Assembly (NCBI RefSeq): GCF_019711635.1
Contig: NZ_JAIGNT010000015.1
Location: 1-64,000, forward strand
From: Qipengyuania huizhouensis
GTDB lineage: Bacteria > Pseudomonadota > Alphaproteobacteria > Sphingomonadales > Sphingomonadaceae
DNA length: 64,000 nt
Reading direction: 5' to 3'
Numbering within the stretch: the stretch's first letter is position 1; each line of letters starts with the position of its first letter. The notes under the pieces were generated by a model. That model saw only the letters and a program-made list of their open reading frames with translations. It ran no database searches and was not told where the DNA came from. Shown here in pieces: positions 16,744 through 24,982 of this stretch. Made by a program: the position numbers and the translations under genes.

Positions 16744-17925
16744 ATGGGGATGAGCGAGGTCGATCCCGAGCCAAAGGCCGCCACTCCGCCCGCGGCGGGT
16801 GCACATGGACGGCGCTTTACCTTTGCCGAACAGGAATTGCGGCTGATTTCGGCATTGGTCGTCCTGATCGGCCTCGGCCTATTCCTGGCCCTTCCCTTCG
16901 TCCTTTCCATCGGCTCGGTCGTATTCCTACCGGTTGTCACCGCCATTATCCTGACGGTGATCCTTTCGCCTTTGGCAGACAAACTTACCGGCTTCGGGCT
17001 ACCCAACGCGCTCGCATCGCTGATCTCCCTGCTGGTGTTCTTCGCGATTCTGCTCTTGGCGCTGGCGCTCATACTACAGCCTGCCATCGTGCTGTTCGAG
17101 GAACTGCCCGACTTGTTGCAACAGGTGGGCGAGCGGTTCACCCAATTGCGCAACCAGTTTGCCTGGATAGCCCAGATCAACGAGCAGCTGGCCGAGCTGG
17201 TCGAAAGCGAGGGGTCGCAGGAGGTGGTTGTCGCCACCCCGAGCCTGCTTGAGGAACTCGCCTTCGCAACGCCGAGCTTTGTGATCGAGACGATCCTGAC
17301 CCTTCTCATGGCCTTCTTTATGATCGAGGCGCGCGTCCGGCTGCGACAGCGCCTTCTATTCGGCCGCAGCAGCTTCGGTACCAGCATCAAGGCCGCCCGG
17401 GTCCTGCGTGAAGTGCAGGATCGCGTGGCCGCCTATATTCTTACTGTCGGTCTCATAAACGCCTTCGTCGGGATATTCGTTGCGCTCGGCGCCTGGGCGC
17501 TCGGCGTCGAGGCGCCGATCATGTGGGGCGGGCTTGCCGCGATCCTGAATTTCCTGCCCTATATCGGACCGACGATCATGGTCGGATTGCTGGCCCTGTT
17601 CGGAATCGGCACGGCGGAAACGGTGTTTCTCGGCCTGATCCCCGCCGCAGCCTACCTCGCACTCCATACTGTCGAGGCCAATGTCGTCACCCCATCCGTG
17701 CTTGGAGCGCGGTTCACCATGAACCCTGTCATGATTCTTATCGCCCTGTCCTACTTTACATGGATATGGGGTGTGTTCGGGGCTCTCCTGTCGGTCCCGA
17801 TCCTGCTGATGCTCACAGCACTTTTCGACCATGTCGGCCGGCCGAACCTGGTGGGATTCATCTTCGGAGAGCCGCTGTTCGCCAACAACATCCTCGATAT
17901 GTCGCAGGAAGAAGAGCGGTCATGA
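16744..17925 (+). CDS. AI-2E family transporter (PerM/TqsA-like membrane protein)
   Basis: A 393-residue polytopic membrane protein of the AI-2E exporter/PerM family. Hydrophobic pairs at about 33-75 and 80-120, an amphipathic loop (about 120-175), then four to five C-terminal helices including the conserved NFLPYIGPTI stretch (about 273-282). Family members export varied solutes or act in Na+/H+ transport; the substrate is unknown. A second Met two codons in (16750) has an equally good ribosome site. Position just after ecfG suggests co-expression under stress. Confidence 0.85.
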   Translation: MGMSEVDPEPKAATPPAAGAHGRRFTFAEQELRLISALVVLIGLGLFLALPFVLSIGSVVFLPVVTAIILTVILSPLADKLTGFGLPNALASLISLLVFFAILLLALALILQPAIVLFEELPDLLQQVGERFTQLRNQFAWIAQINEQLAELVESEGSQEVVVATPSLLEELAFATPSFVIETILTLLMAFFMIEARVRLRQRLLFGRSSFGTSIKAARVLREVQDRVAAYILTVGLINAFVGIFVALGAWALGVEAPIMWGGLAAILNFLPYIGPTIMVGLLALFGIGTAETVFLGLIPAAAYLALHTVEANVVTPSVLGARFTMNPVMILIALSYFTWIWGVFGALLSVPILLMLTALFDHVGRPNLVGFIFGEPLFANNILDMSQEEERS

Positions 17926-17961
17926 AAAAGCCCGCTACGCCTGAAAGCGCAGCGGGCTTTT
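17926..17961. terminator. Bidirectional terminator between AI-2E gene and sodB
   Basis: GC-rich stem with flanking A and T runs (17926-17936 with 17951-17961). It overlaps the last base region of the upstream stop codon and lies 21 nt beyond the sodB stop. Confidence 0.85.
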
Positions 17962-17982
17962 CGCATTTCACCAGTCTGGTGA

Positions 17983-18594
17983 TCAGCCGGGATACTGCCA
18001 GGTAGTACCACGGGCCAGATTCTCACTGGCGAAGCTCCAGTCCAGTTTGGAACTCACTGCTTCAAGGTAGGACGGACGCGCGTTCTGGTGATCGAGATAA
18101 TAGGCGTGTTCCCACAGGTCGATGACCAGCAGCGGAGTTACGCCGTCCTGATCCGCCAGCGTATCGCCATCATGCGTTTCCTCGATAGAGAGTTTGCCGT
18201 CCTTGACCGCAAGCCAGACCCATCCGCTTGCAAAATGGCCGGCGCCGCGTTCTTTCAGCTTGTCCTTCAGACCGTCGATCGAACCGAATGCTTCGTCGAT
18301 CATACTCTTCAGCTCGTCCGAAGCGGAAGTCTCCTTTGCCGCCATAGAGTGCCAGTAGAAACCGTGGTTCCAGCTCTGCGCAGCGTTGTTGAACAGGCCC
18401 TGGTCGCTGCCGCGCGCAGCCGCAATAACCTCTTCCAGACTCTTGTCGGCAAGGTCGCCGCCTTCAACGGCTGCATTGGTCTTGTCGATATAGGCCTTGT
18501 GGTGCTTGCCGTGATGGTAGCTCAGCGTCTTGGCCGAGACGGCAGGCTCTAGTGCGGTATCTTCGTAAGGAAGGTCGATCAGCTCGAAAGCCAT
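17983..18594 (-). CDS. sodB: Superoxide dismutase, Fe type
   Basis: A 203-residue Fe/Mn-SOD converting superoxide to H2O2 and O2. Metal ligands can be placed at His27, His77, Asp159 and His163 (DLWEHAYYLDH). Gln73 in AAQSWNHGFYW is the second-sphere glutamine in the position typical of iron enzymes. No signal peptide, so cytoplasmic. It is a monocistronic unit, divergent from glmM. Confidence 0.95.
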   Translation of the reverse strand: MAFELIDLPYEDTALEPAVSAKTLSYHHGKHHKAYIDKTNAAVEGGDLADKSLEEVIAAARGSDQGLFNNAAQSWNHGFYWHSMAAKETSASDELKSMIDEAFGSIDGLKDKLKERGAGHFASGWVWLAVKDGKLSIEETHDGDTLADQDGVTPLLVIDLWEHAYYLDHQNARPSYLEAVSSKLDWSFASENLARGTTWQYPG

Positions 18595-18636
18595 TGAGTG
18601 GTCCCCTTGTAGGTTCGTGTGAAAAATTCCGTACTC

Positions 18637-18669
18637 GCGACCCTAACGCACGGAAGCGTGCGAGGTTGC
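18637..18669. repeat. Nested inverted repeat between sodB and glmM
   Basis: Outer arms 18637-18642 and 18664-18669 and perfect inner arms CGCACG/CGTGCG (18647-18652 and 18657-18662) around a GAAG loop. Could be an operator or a leader hairpin of sodB; no regulator can be named. Confidence 0.4.
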
Positions 18670-18766
18670 ACTAGGCTGCGACAACCGGAACGGAAAGGGG
18701 GTTGAGCGGTCTTTTCTTGGGGCGCCAATCGCGTCACAAGGCAACCGGCAAAAACGAAAGGTATTC

Positions 18767-20104
18767 ATGGCTCGCAAGTTCTTCGGCACCGACGGCATTC
18801 GCGGACGCACCAATGGCGGTATCATGACCGCTGAGATCGCGATGAAAGTCGGCCAGGCGGCAGGCACGCATTTCCTGCGTGGCGAACATCGTCATCGCGT
18901 GGTCATCGGCAAGGATACCCGCCTGTCGGGCTATATGATCGAAAGCGCGCTGGTCGCCGGCTTCACCAGCGTGGGCATGGACGTTACGATGACCGGTCCG
19001 CTCCCCACACCCGCCATCGCCCTGCTGACACGCGAGATGCGCGCCGATCTCGGTGTGATGATCTCGGCAAGCCATAATCCATTCGAGGACAACGGCATCA
19101 AGCTGTTCGGGCCCGATGGCTATAAGCTGTCGGACCAGGCCGAAAGCGCGATCGAATCGCTGATGGAGCAGGAACCACAACTGGTCAGCCCGGACAAGAT
19201 CGGCCGTGCAGAGCGGATCGAGGATGCCCGTGGGCGCTACATCCACGCGGTAAAGCAATCGGTGGCGAGCGACATTCGCTTCGATGGGCTGAAGGTGGTG
19301 GTCGATTGCGCCAATGGAGCTGCCTATCACGTCGCGCCTTCCGCCATCTGGGAACTGGGCGCGGATGTCATAGCGATGGGCGTCGCACCCAACGGGACCA
19401 ACATAAATCGGGGTGTCGGGTCCACCTCTCTCGACGCGATCAGGGCGAAAGTGATCGAAGAAGGCGCACATATCGGCATAGCGCTCGATGGCGACGCCGA
19501 TCGGCTGATTGTGATCGACGAGAAAGGCAGGGCCGTCGATGGCGACCAGATCATGGCGCTCATTGCCTCGCGCCTGCTCGAACGAGGCAATTTGAAGGGC
19601 GGCGGCGTGGTGGCCACCGTGATGAGCAACCTCGGCCTCGAACGCTATCTTGAAAGCATCGGCCTGACGCTGGAGCGAACTAAAGTGGGGGATCGCTACG
19701 TGCTCGAGCGGATGCGCGAGGGAGGCTTCAATTTGGGCGGAGAACAGTCGGGCCACATGATCCTGTCCGACTACGGCACCACAGGCGACGGTACCGTGGC
19801 TGCGCTACGCGTCCTCGCCAGTCTGGTTCGCTCTGGCAAGCCAGCCAGCGAGTTGCTTCATGTTTTCGAGCCCGTCCCGCAACTGCTCAAGAACGTGCGC
19901 TATTCTGGCGGAAAGCCACTCGAAGATGAGACCGTAAAATCGGTCATCGCCGACGTCGAGACGGAACTTGAGGGCAGGGGGCGCCTTGTCATCCGTCCAT
20001 CGGGGACTGAACCAGTAATTCGGGTAATGGCGGAAGGCGACGATGAGGCGCAGGTGAAGGCTGTTGTGGATCGCATCTGCGCTGCCGTGACAGAGGCTGT
20101 CTGA
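18767..20104 (+). CDS. glmM: Phosphoglucosamine mutase GlmM
   Basis: A 445-residue alpha-D-phosphohexomutase converting glucosamine-6-phosphate to glucosamine-1-phosphate for peptidoglycan and LPS. The phosphoserine loop [12 protein letters not shown] places the active Ser at 102, and the metal loop LDGDADR lies at about 240-246. The sugar loop GEQSGH (about 325-330) and C-terminal phosphate loop [11 protein letters not shown] are present. Its stop overlaps the next start by 1 nt (TGATG). Confidence 0.97.
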   Translation: MARKFFGTDGIRGRTNGGIMTAEIAMKVGQAAGTHFLRGEHRHRVVIGKDTRLSGYMIESALVAGFTSVGMDVTMTGPLPTPAIALLTREMRADLGVMISASHNPFEDNGIKLFGPDGYKLSDQAESAIESLMEQEPQLVSPDKIGRAERIEDARGRYIHAVKQSVASDIRFDGLKVVVDCANGAAYHVAPSAIWELGADVIAMGVAPNGTNINRGVGSTSLDAIRAKVIEEGAHIGIALDGDADRLIVIDEKGRAVDGDQIMALIASRLLERGNLKGGGVVATVMSNLGLERYLESIGLTLERTKVGDRYVLERMREGGFNLGGEQSGHMILSDYGTTGDGTVAALRVLASLVRSGKPASELLHVFEPVPQLLKNVRYSGGKPLEDETVKSVIADVETELEGRGRLVIRPSGTEPVIRVMAEGDDEAQVKAVVDRICAAVTEAV

Positions 20105-20328
20105 TGCTGGAAATGCGTCCCGATTGCGAGCGCTGCGGCACAGACCTGCCGGCTGATAATCCCGGCGCCTTCATCTGCAGTTTCGAGTGTACGTTTTGCG
20201 CCGATTGCGCGGACCAACTCGACGATCTCTGTCCGAATTGCGGTGGCGAACTGATGGATCGTCCGACCAGGTCGAAGCAGCTCCAGGCCAAATATCCGCC
20301 CAGCGCCCAGCGAAAGCACAAGGGATGA
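20104..20328 (+). CDS. DUF1272 zinc-ribbon-like protein
   Basis: A 74-residue DUF1272 protein with four CxxC-type pairs (CERC, CSFECTFC, CADC, CPNC), which probably bind zinc. Function unknown in the family. It overlaps glmM by 1 nt and thiD by 4 nt (ATGA), so the three genes are an operon. Confidence 0.9.
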   Translation: MLEMRPDCERCGTDLPADNPGAFICSFECTFCADCADQLDDLCPNCGGELMDRPTRSKQLQAKYPPSAQRKHKG

Positions 20329-21146
20329 GCGTCACACCCGCGCCGCCCCGCGTGCTGTCCATTGCCGGCTCAGATTCTTCCGGAGGAGCGGGAATTCAGG
20401 CCGACATCAAGACCATCACCATGCTCGGCGGCTATGCCATGAGCGCGATCACCGCCCTTACCGCGCAGAACACGCGTGGTGTGCAGGCAGTCGAGGCGTT
20501 GAACCCCGACCTGGTCATGGGCCAGGTAGACAGCTGCCTGTCCGATATCGGTGCCGATGCGATCAAGATCGGCATGCTTGGTTCGCCCGAGATCGCCATG
20601 CGCCTCGCCGAGCGGCTCGATACTTTTGCGGGTGCAATCGTTTTCGACCCGGTGATGGTGGCCACCAGCGGATCGACACTGGCCGACAACGCCACCATCG
20701 GTGCCTTTAGCGCACTGATGCAGATCGCGACCGTCGTCACGCCCAACCTTCCCGAACTGGCCGCGCTTACTGGGCGCGAGGAAATCAGGCCGGACGAAGT
20801 ATTCGAAGCAGCGCGCGAATTGGCCGAGGAACAGGACACCATCGTTCTGGCCAAGGGAGGACATGGCGATGGCGACCAGGTCATCGACTATGTCGTTTCC
20901 TCGAGCGGCAAGATCGCGAGCTTCGGCCATCAGCGGATCGAGACACGCCACACGCATGGCACGGGCTGCACATTGTCCTCTGCGCTCGCAACCATGCTCG
21001 CCCACGGCCAGCCGCTTACCCATGCCATCCGCATTTCACGTGCCTTCACCCGCGCTGCAATCGAACAGGCGCCGGGCTTCGGCAGCGGCAACGGCCCGCT
21101 CGGTCATCAAGCGGTCCGCAAGTTAAAGAGGGACGAGGAAGACTAG
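20325..21146 (+). CDS. thiD: Hydroxymethylpyrimidine/phosphomethylpyrimidine kinase ThiD
   Basis: A 273-residue ribokinase-fold enzyme phosphorylating HMP and HMP-P in thiamine synthesis. The substrate loop IAGSDSSGGAGIQAD lies near the N-terminus, and the catalytic anion-hole motif THGTGCTLSSA near 212-222. ATG 20325 was chosen because it overlaps the DUF1272 stop. No TPP riboswitch is visible, as expected inside an operon. Confidence 0.95.
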   Translation: MSVTPAPPRVLSIAGSDSSGGAGIQADIKTITMLGGYAMSAITALTAQNTRGVQAVEALNPDLVMGQVDSCLSDIGADAIKIGMLGSPEIAMRLAERLDTFAGAIVFDPVMVATSGSTLADNATIGAFSALMQIATVVTPNLPELAALTGREEIRPDEVFEAARELAEEQDTIVLAKGGHGDGDQVIDYVVSSSGKIASFGHQRIETRHTHGTGCTLSSALATMLAHGQPLTHAIRISRAFTRAAIEQAPGFGSGNGPLGHQAVRKLKRDEED

Positions 21147-22033
21147 CGTTCGAGTTCGTAGAAGCCAGCAATATGCTCCCATGCCTCGTCGGCGGTTTCA
21201 CACCAGCGAAACAGGTCGAGGTCCTTTTTCGAGATCGTGCCCTCTTCGGCCAGAGCTTCGAAATTCACCACGCGGGTCCAGAAATCCTTGCCGAAAAGCA
21301 GGATCGGCATGGGCTTCATCTTGCCGGTCTGGATCAGTGTAAGCAGCTCGAAGAATTCGTCGAAAGTGCCGAAGCCGCCAGGGAACACGGCCACCGCCTT
21401 GGCGCGAAGCAGGAAGTGCATCTTGCGCAGGGCGAAGTAGTGGAAGTTGAGCGAGAGATAGGGAGTCACATACTGGTTGGGCGCCTGCTCGTGCGGCAGG
21501 ATGATATTGAGGCCGATGCTCTCGCCGCCAGCGTCGCTGGCACCTCTGTTGGCCGCTTCCATGATCGAGGGTCCGCCGCCCGAGCAAACGACAAACTGCC
21601 GCTTGCCATCCTCGATTATCGACTTTTCGGTAACCATCCGAGCGAGCTTGCGGGCCTCACCGTAATACTTGCTCTTGGCCACGAGGCTTTCGACGACCTT
21701 GCGTTCGTCGTCAGGCAGGTCTTTCGCTCCTTCGAGCGCCGTTTCCACCGATTCCGGCGGGGGAATACGCGCACTGCCGTACATGACCATGGTCGAACCG
21801 ACGCCGGCCTCGTCGAGAATCATTTCCGGTTTGAGCAGTTCGAGCTGGAAGCGAACCGGCCGCAATTCCTCGCGAAGGAGGAATTCCGTATCCTGGAATG
21901 CCAGCTTGTAGGAAGGGTGCGCCGTCTGCGGAGTGTGCTTCGCGAGGCCCTTTTTCTCGAACTCGGCCTCTTTTTCGGCGGGATAAAACTTGCGGTCCTT
22001 GAGATCGCGCTTTTGCTTTTCTTCTTCTGTCAT
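21143..22033 (-). CDS. LOG-family (TIGR00730-like) Rossmann protein
   Basis: A 296-residue LOG/lysine-decarboxylase-like protein. The hallmarks are SGGGPSIMEAANRGA and the nucleotide-binding PGGFGTFDEF. Relatives are cytokinin riboside 5'-monophosphate phosphoribohydrolases or nucleotide 5'-monophosphate nucleosidases; the long N-terminal extension marks the larger subgroup of unproven substrate. The frame remains open through the upstream tRNA-Trp, so I set the start at ATG 22033, outside the tRNA. It is convergent with thiD, with stops overlapping by 4 nt. Confidence 0.88.
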   Translation of the reverse strand: MTEEEKQKRDLKDRKFYPAEKEAEFEKKGLAKHTPQTAHPSYKLAFQDTEFLLREELRPVRFQLELLKPEMILDEAGVGSTMVMYGSARIPPPESVETALEGAKDLPDDERKVVESLVAKSKYYGEARKLARMVTEKSIIEDGKRQFVVCSGGGPSIMEAANRGASDAGGESIGLNIILPHEQAPNQYVTPYLSLNFHYFALRKMHFLLRAKAVAVFPGGFGTFDEFFELLTLIQTGKMKPMPILLFGKDFWTRVVNFEALAEEGTISKKDLDLFRWCETADEAWEHIAGFYELER

Positions 22034-22086
22034 GGCGCGCCCGATACTGCGGGCACGTCTCATCGACAAGTCATCGAAGAGGAAAA

Positions 22087-22162
22087 TGGCAGGGGTGACA
22101 GGATTCGAACCCGTGGCCCTCGGTTTTGGAGACCGATGCTCTACCAGCTGAGCTACACCCCT
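22087..22162 (-). tRNA. tRNA-Trp (CCA anticodon)
   Basis: A 76-nt cloverleaf with 7-bp acceptor stem (AGGGGTG), D-arm GCTCAGCTGGTAGAGC, anticodon loop with CCA, T-arm GGTTCGAATCC and encoded 3' CCA. Confidence 0.97.
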
Positions 22163-22248
22163 GCAGCTTGGAGCGCGCGCATTAGTAGAGCCGCGCGCGC
22201 TTGGCAAGACGCGTATCGCGGCGAAGCGCAAAGTGCTAGGATGCGAGG

Positions 22249-22932
22249 ATGCATGCCCCCGTGCCCGAGACGATCCCCGTAGAGTTGCTGCTGCGTGCCT
22301 ATCGCAGTGGGGTCTTTCCCATGGCCGACCATCGCAGCGACCGCGAAGTCTATTGGGTCGAACCGCGCGAACGGGCTGTCATTCCGCTCGACGGCTTCCA
22401 CTTGTCGAAAAGTCTTCGCAAGGTCATCCGCCAGGATCGATATCGCGTCAGCTGCGACGAGGACTTCCCCGCTGTCATTGCCGCCTGCGCCGAACCGCGG
22501 GAGGAACATGCCGAGAGCTGGATCAGCCACCAGATCGAAGCGAGTTACATCGCTCTTCAGCGAGCAGGCCATGCCCACTCGGTGGAAGTCTGGCGAGGCG
22601 AAGCTCTCATAGGCGGCCTCTATGGGGTCGCCTTCGACAGGGTGTTCTGCGGTGAGAGCATGTTCAGCCGCGCAGACAATGCCAGCAAGGTTGCGCTCGC
22701 CTGGCTGGTCGCGGCCATGCGGAATGCAGGCTATGTGCTGCTGGACTGCCAGTTCATGACAGAGCACCTGGGCACGCTCGGTGCGGTGGAAATGCCGCAG
22801 GCCGCGTATCTGGAACGGCTGTTCACTGCGCGAGGGCAGCCATCATCCACTATTCCGGCTGCAATTGCGGCAGCCAACGCTCACTCTTCGCCGGGAAATT
22901 CCATTGCGCAGGATTTGACCCAGACATCGTAA
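22249..22932 (+). CDS. aat: Leucyl/phenylalanyl-tRNA--protein transferase
   Basis: A 227-residue Aat enzyme that adds Leu or Phe to N-terminal Lys/Arg of proteins, creating N-degrons read by ClpS. The family core is clear: YRSGVFPMAD, the GGLYGVAFDRVFCGESMFS stretch (about 123-141), and LLDCQFMTEHLGTLGA (about 164-179). The final 52 nt overlap the convergent DUF2155 gene, so the two C-termini are encoded on opposite strands of the same DNA. Confidence 0.96.
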   Translation: MHAPVPETIPVELLLRAYRSGVFPMADHRSDREVYWVEPRERAVIPLDGFHLSKSLRKVIRQDRYRVSCDEDFPAVIAACAEPREEHAESWISHQIEASYIALQRAGHAHSVEVWRGEALIGGLYGVAFDRVFCGESMFSRADNASKVALAWLVAAMRNAGYVLLDCQFMTEHLGTLGAVEMPQAAYLERLFTARGQPSSTIPAAIAAANAHSSPGNSIAQDLTQTS

Positions 22933-23366
22933 ATCGGATGCTCGACGACGTTGATCGAGGGCTTGTTCTTGAACAGCCAGCCGGAAAATATCCGACGGAA
23001 ATCGCTTTGCGAACCGCGCTCACGCACCAGCACCTGAACGAATGCGCCTTCATCCTTGTCGAATTCCCAGGGGGCGGTCCGCTCACAGGCGCGCAGGCGG
23101 ATGATGACATCTCCGACGCGTTGCTGATCGCCGGGGCTCAGTTCCAATTCCTGGCTTAGATTGTTGCGCTTGTTGAGCAGGCCGATAGTAGCGACCCGTT
23201 CTTCCATGGGCGTCCCGATAGCGGCCTCTTCGGAAACGTCCTCCGGCAGTTCGACGTCCTGCAGGCTCTCCGGAATTTCGGTTTCGACCGCTTCGGGTTC
23301 CGGAGAATCTTCCGTACAGGCCGCAAGCATGGCCAGCGGAGCGAGAAGCGCGACTGCGCGGACCAT
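22881..23366 (-). CDS. DUF2155 lipoprotein-like exported protein
   Basis: A 161-residue DUF2155 protein. The N-terminal signal ends in a lipobox-like LAAC near residue 17, followed by an acidic linker (about 20-45) and the DUF2155 domain (about 65-158) with ACERTAPWEFDKDEG and VVEHPIYDVWVKSC. Function unknown; the family is an alphaproteobacterial periplasmic protein usually found next to the NDUFA12 gene and aat, as here. The start lies 2 nt past the stop of the NDUFA12-like gene. Confidence 0.88.
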   Translation of the reverse strand: MVRAVALLAPLAMLAACTEDSPEPEAVETEIPESLQDVELPEDVSEEAAIGTPMEERVATIGLLNKRNNLSQELELSPGDQQRVGDVIIRLRACERTAPWEFDKDEGAFVQVLVRERGSQSDFRRIFSGWLFKNKPSINVVEHPIYDVWVKSCAMEFPGEE

Positions 23367-23368
23367 CC

Positions 23369-23764
23369 TCAGGCGTCCGGCGACCAGGCTTCGTAATCGC
23401 CCACTGCAGGGGCGCGCTTGCCACCCCGTTCGAGTGCGCCCTGAGGCCGATATGCCGTCGCGGTACCAGTCGCGTTGGGCGAATAATCGGCTTCCCAGAT
23501 ATGTGGTGGCGGCAGGTTGCTTTCGGGTACGTCGTCGAAAGCGCCGTGCAACCAGCCATGCCATTCGCTCGGCACCCGGCTGGCATCGTTCGACCCTTCG
23601 TAGATTACCCAACGGCGCTCGCGCTGTCCCTTCTTGGGCTTCGAGCGATAATAGCTGTTGCCCTGTGCATCGGTGCCGACATGTTCGCCATTGCGCCAGC
23701 TCCAGAGAAGCGTGCCGAGGGTCGCACCTTCCCACCAGGTGAAGATCTTGCCGAGGAAATTCAT
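23369..23764 (-). CDS. NADH:ubiquinone oxidoreductase NDUFA12-like supernumerary subunit
   Basis: A 131-residue homologue of the mitochondrial complex I 17.2-kDa subunit, found in alphaproteobacteria. Typical features are the opening GKIFTWWEGATLGTLLW, the YYRSKPK and RRWVIYEG segments, and a C-terminal PPPHIWEADY region. It probably attaches to the hydrophilic arm of complex I. ATG 23764 gives the usual family length. It sits directly upstream of DUF2155. Confidence 0.92.
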   Translation of the reverse strand: MNFLGKIFTWWEGATLGTLLWSWRNGEHVGTDAQGNSYYRSKPKKGQRERRWVIYEGSNDASRVPSEWHGWLHGAFDDVPESNLPPPHIWEADYSPNATGTATAYRPQGALERGGKRAPAVGDYEAWSPDA

Positions 23765-23804
23765 GAGGCCGCGCCTAGCCGATTCGCGCGCGCGCGCCAA
23801 GCGC

Positions 23805-24299
23805 TTACCACGATACCCGATCGCCCGGCTCAATCCCGAGTTCTTCGGCCCGGCCGCCGGAAATTTCCAGCACAGCACTTGTCGAGCCGATCGAATAGAC
23901 CGGCTCCTCCGAATAAGGTTCCGCCATTGCGGCGATATTGGCAATCCGCCCATCCAGCCCGACAAAAATGATATCGAGCGGGATCGGAGTATTCTTCATC
24001 CAGAAGCTGCGTGCAGTGGGCTCCTCGTTAGGGAAAAGCATGGCTTCGTCCGGCCCCAACTCCGTGCGGAACATCAGTCCCTTTTTCTGAAGCTCGGGTG
24101 TGTCTGCCAGCTCTGCGTGGAATTCGTGCGAAGCCTCGTCGGACGAAACCGTCACGGGAATGATCTCAAGTCCGGAAACCGGGTGTACGGCTGGTCGCGC
24201 CTGCTCTGCTATAGCATTATCTGCACCGGGCTGCGGTGAGCAGGCAATTGCGAGAGCAGCGCATAACCCGGCTATTAATCCAGTGCTTCCGCGACCCAT
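23805..24299 (-). CDS. DUF192 exported protein
   Basis: A 164-residue DUF192 protein. The signal peptide ends in LAIACSP, compatible with lipidation at Cys20. The domain shows LMFRTELGPDEAMLF, the family hallmark FWMKNTPIPLDIIFV, and VLEISGG near the C-terminus. Function unknown. Its start lies 25 nt inside the 3' end of recX on the same strand, so expression is probably coupled. Confidence 0.9.
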   Translation of the reverse strand: MGRGSTGLIAGLCAALAIACSPQPGADNAIAEQARPAVHPVSGLEIIPVTVSSDEASHEFHAELADTPELQKKGLMFRTELGPDEAMLFPNEEPTARSFWMKNTPIPLDIIFVGLDGRIANIAAMAEPYSEEPVYSIGSTSAVLEISGGRAEELGIEPGDRVSW

Positions 24300-24871
24300 T
24301 CCTCTAGCTCCACCTGTGTCTTCGCCTCGACTGCGCGCCGGGCATGTTCGAACGAATGGCCTGCCCGCAAGATTGCAGCAAGCTGCTTTTCGCGTGCTTT
24401 GCGTGCGGTTTCCGGGCCTTGATCCTGCGCCGGGACAGCGAAGGGGCCGAAACGCCGTCGGCGTAGATACGCGACCAAGGCCTCGCGTACTTCTTTCTCG
24501 TCCGGAGCATTCGCTTGCCGAACGTCATCGTCCAGCCCGTCGACGCGCAGTCTTTCCTCCACCCTCCGCGCGCCATAGCCTCGGGAAAGCAAACCACCCG
24601 CCTTCATGCGTGCATAGGCTTCGTCATCGACGTAGTTCTTTTCGGCAAATCGGGTCACGAGCTCCTTGATATCGGGCTCGCCCTCACCTTCCCAACCACG
24701 CTCGCGCAGCTTACGCTTTAGGTAGTTCTCGAGCTTGCCCGAGGAGGTGGCGAAGCGGGCGACATAATGTAGCGCGAGGTCGTTCAACCGGGTGCAGTCG
24801 AGCGGTTTTGGAGTGCGACGGGTACGCCTTGGAGTTGCATGACGGTCGGGCATCGGCCATATTCGTGCCAT
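24275..24871 (-). CDS. recX: Regulatory protein RecX
   Basis: A 198-residue RecX, modulator of RecA filaments. Three tandem three-helix units are recognisable: LNDLALHYVARFATS, the YVDDEAYARMKAGGLLSRGY region, and the C-terminal helical part ending in VEAKTQVELEEWV. ATG 24871 (or Met 6 codons later) was chosen, giving the family length. recA is not in the window. Divergent from the acyl-AMP ligase. Confidence 0.88.
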   Translation of the reverse strand: MARIWPMPDRHATPRRTRRTPKPLDCTRLNDLALHYVARFATSSGKLENYLKRKLRERGWEGEGEPDIKELVTRFAEKNYVDDEAYARMKAGGLLSRGYGARRVEERLRVDGLDDDVRQANAPDEKEVREALVAYLRRRRFGPFAVPAQDQGPETARKAREKQLAAILRAGHSFEHARRAVEAKTQVELEEWVAEALD

Positions 24872-24982
24872 AAACCTTATCGAATGGGAAAGTTCGATTG
24901 GCTGCCGTGTGTGGGAGTTCGGCAGCCAACTGCGTGAGGGTCGCCGCAAGGCATTGTTTTCAAAAGGTATACAAGAGAAAAT

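Noticed and set aside
22034-22231. N-terminal extension of the LOG-family protein
   Set aside because: The frame runs through tRNA-Trp; the Met at 22033 gives the family's usual N-terminus.
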